This document shows positions 7,044 through 10,000 of a stretch of DNA of 10,000 nt, piece by piece. The position numbers and the translations under genes were made by a program. Below the pieces are notes generated by a model. That model was not told where the DNA came from and searched no databases. It was given only the letters and a program-made list of their open reading frames with translations. This stretch comes from Asticcacaulis sp. (lineage in GTDB: Bacteria; Pseudomonadota; Alphaproteobacteria; Caulobacterales; Caulobacteraceae), in contig NZ_JAIWNX010000182.1 in assembly GCF_020217185.1 (NCBI RefSeq), positions 1-10,000 on the forward strand. The letters are read 5' to 3'. How positions within the stretch are numbered: the stretch's first letter is position 1; each line of letters starts with the position of its first letter.

Positions 7044-7063
7044 AACCGCCTTTGGTCGCGGTT
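7044..7063 (+). other. Hairpin just after phoB
   Basis: AACCGC (7044-7049) and GCGGTT (7058-7063) form a perfect 6-bp stem with an 8-base loop, 3 bases after the phoB stop. What follows is GCTTCACC rather than a T run, so if it ends the phoU-phoB transcript it does so weakly or with Rho. The right arm overlaps the promoter-like element of the next gene. Confidence 0.4.
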
Positions 7064-7086
7064 GCTTCACCGATCCGCGTTATGAA
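7062..7086 (+). promoter_or_regulatory. Candidate promoter for a leaderless transcript
   Basis: TTGCTTC (7062-7068), a 10-base spacer and GTTATGAA (7079-7086) fit the short-spacer architecture of Caulobacter housekeeping promoters (TTGACGS, 10-14 bases, GCTANAWC), though only moderately in bases. Transcription should begin about 6 bases after the -10, at or next to ATG 7092. That start has AAGG only one base upstream, too close to act as a normal ribosome site. The two facts agree with leaderless translation, which is common in Caulobacter. Low confidence. Confidence 0.3.
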
Positions 7087-7091
7087 AAGGC

Positions 7092-7694
7092 ATGGATGCA
7101 CAAAGCCCCGATGACCCGGAAGAGATGATCCGCCTCGGTGGACCCATGCCGGTTTTTATCCGCTGGATGCTGACAGGCGTTGGCCTGTTTGCCTGTGTGA
7201 TGGTGGTGCTTGAGCTGGGGCGGGGTCTTTGGCCTCTGTCGGTGCTTACCCTGTTCTTCGGTTTCATTATAGCCGGTGGTCTCTCGGTCGGGCTGGCCTT
7301 TGTGGTGTTTGGCGCGCTGTCTCCGGATGAACTATGGGAGATCCGGCCGGGGTGTTTCACCCTGACCGTGACGCGCGGGCGGCACCGCTTGCAGCGGCAC
7401 TTTACCCCCGATGACTTTGAGAACCTGACGGTGGTGCGCAACGACAGCGGCGACGGCCCCGATACCTGGCATCTGTTGGCGCGGATACGACTCGACAGCC
7501 CGAACCTGATCCTGCCTCAGCAGGAGCCCGTCTTTGCCGGGCTACGCTGGCTTGAGCTTTTTTCGGCACCCCTGAAAGGGCCGCACGCCCGGCCTGTCTT
7601 TCACGACCGCCTGCGCTCTCCCGCTCTGACCACAGAGGCCGCGGCGCAGAAGGCGCTGGCGTGCTTCCTGAGTGAATCGAAACGATTGCAGTAG
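7092..7694 (+). CDS. Unknown protein with two membrane segments
   Basis: I do not recognise this 200-residue protein. An acidic N-terminus (about 1-18, rich in D and E) is followed by two hydrophobic helices (about 22-41 and 47-75) with a very short turn between them, then a soluble domain of about 120 residues. That domain starts LSPDELWEIRPG and contains TLTVTRGRHRLQRHF and several beta-like stretches (NLTVVRND, WHLLARIRL), ending with a helical stretch (about 181-200). The membrane hairpin would put both ends on the same side, probably the cytoplasm given the arginine-rich C-terminal part. ATG 7092 is chosen because it begins the longest frame; ATG 7146, with GGTGGA 3 bases upstream, is an alternative that keeps both helices. 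High GC and codon use match the neighbours, so it looks native. It lies 50 bases after phoB; a role in phosphate signalling cannot be inferred from sequence. Confidence 0.8.
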   Translation: MDAQSPDDPEEMIRLGGPMPVFIRWMLTGVGLFACVMVVLELGRGLWPLSVLTLFFGFIIAGGLSVGLAFVVFGALSPDELWEIRPGCFTLTVTRGRHRLQRHFTPDDFENLTVVRNDSGDGPDTWHLLARIRLDSPNLILPQQEPVFAGLRWLELFSAPLKGPHARPVFHDRLRSPALTTEAAAQKALACFLSESKRLQ

Positions 7695-7717
7695 CGCGAT
7701 CGCTCTGACTGCCGGTA

Positions 7718-7738
7718 TGGTGTGTGGAACGCACATCA
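7718..7738. promoter_or_regulatory. Imperfect inverted repeat upstream of the exporter gene
   Basis: TGGTGTG (7718-7724) and CACATCA (7732-7738) form an inverted repeat with one mismatch around a 7-base centre, ending 9 bases before ATG 7748. Drug-exporter genes are often controlled by a TetR- or MarR-type repressor at such a site, but no regulator gene is in the window. The repeat is seen; an operator role is inferred. It could also fold in mRNA close to the ribosome site. Confidence 0.3.
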
Positions 7739-7747
7739 GAGGGCTGC

Positions 7748-9397
7748 ATGGATACGCCGCAAACCTTTACGCCTGCCGAGCGCCGGGTCACGGTCATTGC
7801 GCTGATGATCGTCTTTCTGCTGTCGGCGCTTGATCAGACCATCGTCTCCACGGCCATGCCGCGCATCGTGGCGCATTTGTCCGGGCTCGATCTCTACGCC
7901 TGGGTGACGACGGCCTATCTTCTGGCCTCGACCGTCATGGTGCCGATCTATGGCAAGCTGTCGGACATCTACGGTCGCAAACCGATCCTGGTCATCGGCG
8001 TCGTGATTTTCATTATTGGGTCGGGCCTGTGCGGTATGGCCGGAGAGTTTGGCGACCTGCCTCTGCTGGGCGGCGGTATGGTGCAACTGATCGTCTTTCG
8101 TGCCATTCAGGGGCTTGGGGGTGCCGCGCTGATGACCTCGGCCTTTGCGGTGATCGCTGACCTCTACCCGCCGCGCGAACGTGCCAAGCTGGGCGGGTTG
8201 TTCGGCGCGACCTTCGGGATTGCCAGCGTGGTAGGCCCGCTGATCGGCGGCTTCTTTACCGATATGGGCACGGTCTACCTGTTCGGTCTGCCCATAGCGG
8301 GCTGGCGCTGGGTCTTTTATATCAACCTGCCGCTGGCCGGGCTGGCCCTGTTCATGATTCTGGTCAAGACGCCCAAGCTGCTGCATCGCACGGGGGGCAA
8401 GATCGACTTTGCCGGTGCCATTCTGTTGCTGGCGACCTTTCTTCCCTTCCTGTTGGGCCTAAGTCTGGGCGGAACGGATGGCTGGACCTCGCCGCTGGTG
8501 CTGGGTCTGTTTATCGGTGCAGCCATTGCCCTGATCGCCTTTCTGGCCGTTGAAGCCAGGGTCGAAAACCCGATCCTGTCCCTGTCCTTGTTCCGTAACC
8601 GCACCTTCGCCAGCGCCAATCTGGCCTCGGTGCTGATCTTCATGGCGTTTATGGGTCTGGTCTCCTTCCTGCCGCTGCTGATGCAACTGGCGCTGGGGCT
8701 GTCGGCCACGACTTCGGGACTGGCGCTTATGCCGCTGACCGTAGGCCTGATTGCCTCGGCCACCCTGTCCGGTCTTCTGGTGCACAGGTTCGGCAAGTAT
8801 CGCGTGATCATGCTGGGTGGGGCGGCCCTGACGGCCCTTGGGGCCCTGTGCCTCGCGACGCTTCCCAACACCGCCGGCGTGTGGGACGTGGTGTGGCGTG
8901 TCGCCCTGATCGGCATTGGTCTGGGGCCGGCGCAAAGCCTGTTCAATCTGGCGGTTCAGAACGCCGTCGAGCGGCGCGAACTGGGTGTGGCGACCAGCGC
9001 CGGTCAGTTCTTCCGTCAGATCGGTTCGACCGTCGGGGTGGCGGTCTTCGGTGCGGTCCTGACCCACAATCTGATGGTCATGGCCCCGAAGGCCAGCGCG
9101 GCGCATGAGCAGGTCCTGTCTCTGGCCGAACTGGAACGCATGGCGCTGACCAGTCAGACAGAAGCATCTGTTCAGGGTGGCGACGCCCGGGCACCGCTTG
9201 ATCCGGTGGTGCGTGATACGATCTCGGATGCCATCAAAGGCGTGATGTTTGCAGGCTTTCTGGTGTCGATTCTGGGGCTTTTGGCCACCGCCCTGATCCC
9301 GGAACTGCCGCTCAAATCCTTCCGCGATCCGGAGCCCTTGGGCGAAGCGCCGGGTGAGCCACCCAGAGAGCTTTCACGAGAACCGTCACCGGAATAA
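7748..9397 (+). CDS. DHA2-family MFS multidrug exporter (EmrB/QacA type, 14 TMS)
   Basis: Inner-membrane proton-driven exporter of the 14-helix DHA2 branch of the major facilitator superfamily; the substrate cannot be read from sequence. Length is 549 residues. Visible motifs are D1 [11 protein letters not shown] (28-38), motif [12 protein letters not shown] (69-79), [12 protein letters not shown] in helix 4, motif C-like [15 protein letters not shown] in helix 5, and [12 protein letters not shown] before helix 6. Fourteen hydrophobic helices can be counted, with the long loop before helix 14 (about residues 440-490) typical of the family. The C-terminus ends in a 24-residue tail rich in P, E and R. 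ATG 7748 is chosen because GAGG (7739-7742) lies 5 bases upstream; an in-frame GTG at 7724 would add eight residues. No periplasmic adaptor (EmrA-like) gene is adjacent, so it may work alone, as QacA does. Confidence 0.93.
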   Translation: MDTPQTFTPAERRVTVIALMIVFLLSALDQTIVSTAMPRIVAHLSGLDLYAWVTTAYLLASTVMVPIYGKLSDIYGRKPILVIGVVIFIIGSGLCGMAGEFGDLPLLGGGMVQLIVFRAIQGLGGAALMTSAFAVIADLYPPRERAKLGGLFGATFGIASVVGPLIGGFFTDMGTVYLFGLPIAGWRWVFYINLPLAGLALFMILVKTPKLLHRTGGKIDFAGAILLLATFLPFLLGLSLGGTDGWTSPLVLGLFIGAAIALIAFLAVEARVENPILSLSLFRNRTFASANLASVLIFMAFMGLVSFLPLLMQLALGLSATTSGLALMPLTVGLIASATLSGLLVHRFGKYRVIMLGGAALTALGALCLATLPNTAGVWDVVWRVALIGIGLGPAQSLFNLAVQNAVERRELGVATSAGQFFRQIGSTVGVAVFGAVLTHNLMVMAPKASAAHEQVLSLAELERMALTSQTEASVQGGDARAPLDPVVRDTISDAIKGVMFAGFLVSILGLLATALIPELPLKSFRDPEPLGEAPGEPPRELSREPSPE

Positions 9398-9401
9398 TTC
9401 G

Positions 9402-9419
9402 GGCGCGATGCCTTGCGCC
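9402..9419 (+). other. Short hairpin after the exporter gene
   Basis: GGCGC (9402-9406) and GCGCC (9415-9419) form a 5-bp GC stem with an 8-base loop, 4 bases after the exporter stop. GATTGCC follows, not a T run, so intrinsic termination would be weak. Confidence 0.3.
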
Positions 9420-9421
9420 GA

Positions 9422-9450
9422 TTGCCTTCGCTTCCCATCCTGAGTAGGAA
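9422..9450 (+). promoter_or_regulatory. Candidate promoter for the thioredoxin-TPR gene
   Basis: TTGCCTT (9422-9428), a 14-base spacer and AGTAGGAA (9443-9450) have the same layout as the candidate upstream of phoU, with TTGCC and a central TA in common with the Caulobacter consensus. The transcript would begin about 20-25 bases before ATG 9480. Between the boxes CTTCC (9431-9435) can pair with GGAAG (9447-9451). The match is modest. Confidence 0.25.
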
Positions 9451-9479
9451 GACGATACAGAAAAAAGGTTGAGCAGATC

Positions 9480-10000
9480 ATGGCCTTAAGCCCCCATATT
9501 ATCGACGGTTCCGACGCCACCTTTGTGACCGACGTGCTCGAAGCCTCACAGTCCGTGCCGGTCATCGTCGATTTCTGGGCGACGTGGTGCGGGCCGTGCC
9601 GGCAACTGGGCCCGGCACTGGAAAAGGTCGTCACTGAGGCCAATGGCAAGGTGAAGCTGGTCAAGATCGACGTGGACAAGAACCCGGTCATTGCCGGTCA
9701 GTTGCGCGTGCAGTCCATCCCCACCGTCTATGCCTTTGTGGGCGGGCGACCGGTCGATGGCTTTATGGGGGCCAAGCCGGAATCGGAGCTGAAGGCCTTT
9801 ATCGAAAAACTGGGCGTCGGTGGTGATGATGGCGCGCCGTCGATTGACGACGCGCTGGCGCTGGCGGCGCAATCGCTGGAGCAGGGGGATCTGGGCGGCG
9901 CGATGGAGGCCTATTCCTTCGTGCTGGATCAGGACCCGCAAAATCTAAAGGCTATCGCCGGTGTGGCGAAGATGTATATGAAGGTCGGACAGCCGGAACA
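9480..10000 (+). CDS. cnoX: Thioredoxin-TPR chaperedoxin, CnoX/YbbN class (runs off the right edge)
   Basis: Cytoplasmic protein that joins a thioredoxin domain to TPR repeats; in E. coli CnoX (YbbN) it holds unfolded proteins under oxidative stress and works with GroEL and DnaK. The window holds 173 codons of an expected 280-310. The thioredoxin domain (about 5-108) has VDFWATWCGPC with redox cysteines C37 and C40, and the cis-proline P81 in SIPT. From about residue 115 the sequence becomes helical and alanine-rich with TPR-like spacing (ALALAAQSLEQGD, AMEAYSFVLDQDP, AIAGVAKMYMKVG). E. coli CnoX lacks the first cysteine and has no reductase activity, whereas Caulobacter CnoX is reported to be an active thioredoxin; the intact CGPC here fits the latter. 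ATG 9480 has AAGG (9465-9468) 11 bases upstream. A simple TrxA is excluded by the continuing TPR part. Confidence 0.85.
   Translation, partial: MALSPHIIDGSDATFVTDVLEASQSVPVIVDFWATWCGPCRQLGPALEKVVTEANGKVKLVKIDVDKNPVIAGQLRVQSIPTVYAFVGGRPVDGFMGAKPESELKAFIEKLGVGGDDGAPSIDDALALAAQSLEQGDLGGAMEAYSFVLDQDPQNLKAIAGVAKMYMKVGQPE

Noticed and set aside
7693..7704. AGCGCGATCGCT, a palindromic-looking sequence at the stop of the unknown gene
   Set aside because: It is short, made of common GC-rich words and has no further pairing around it, so no role can be argued.
8459..9106. Minus-strand open frame of 215 codons, rich in Q, R, G and H, inside the exporter gene
   Set aside because: Composition is typical of a reverse-strand shadow, and the sense strand encodes membrane helices in a known family.
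1..10000. Search for a defence system, prophage, CRISPR array, transposon or tRNA gene
   Set aside because: Nothing of the kind is visible: genes are core metabolism, regulation and transport, with short spacers and no repeat arrays or target-site duplications that I can see.

Overview
The window reads as a chromosomal segment of an alphaproteobacterium, most likely a member of the Caulobacteraceae (Asticcacaulis-like is my guess). The basis is high GC (roughly 60-65% in most genes), family-typical protein sequences, a co-linear phoR-phoU-phoB set, a CXXC-type thioredoxin/TPR chaperedoxin, and a striking scarcity of GANTC (about eight sites by eye in 10 kb, all inside genes). GANTC scarcity is a hallmark of genomes carrying the cell-cycle methyltransferase CcrM. 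No rRNA, tRNA, CRISPR array, insertion sequence or phage gene is visible, and no spacer between genes exceeds about 160 bases.

Layout. (1) 1-899, minus: the N-terminal 299 codons of threonine synthase (thrC), divergent from proB across a 139-base spacer rich in inverted repeats. (2) 1039-3926, plus: a proline operon, proB (glutamate 5-kinase) and proA (glutamate-5-semialdehyde dehydrogenase), interrupted by a 149-residue membrane-anchored protein of unknown function whose GC (about 51%) is well below its neighbours. (3) 3952-7041, plus: the phosphate-sensing module. A well-formed Pho box lies upstream of phoR (histidine kinase), followed by phoU and phoB. The PstSCAB transporter genes that often sit between phoR and phoU in alphaproteobacteria are absent here. 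(4) 7092-7694: an unrecognised protein with two membrane segments and a soluble C-terminal domain, possibly expressed from a leaderless mRNA. (5) 7748-9397: a 14-TMS DHA2-type MFS exporter with a small inverted repeat just upstream. (6) 9480-10000: the start of a thioredoxin-TPR protein (CnoX/YbbN class), running off the window.

How the parts work together. ProB and ProA carry out the first two steps from glutamate to proline, while ThrC completes threonine synthesis. PhoR, PhoU and PhoB form the phosphate-limitation response: PhoU restrains PhoR when phosphate is plentiful, PhoR phosphorylates PhoB, and PhoB binds Pho boxes. The box upstream of phoR predicts positive autoregulation. The exporter and chaperedoxin are stress and housekeeping functions with no evident pathway link to the rest.

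I see no convincing new multi-gene system. The points most worth checking are the low-GC gene inside the proline operon, the Pho box with two competing phoR starts, the missing pst genes, the possible leaderless gene after phoB, and the GANTC depletion.
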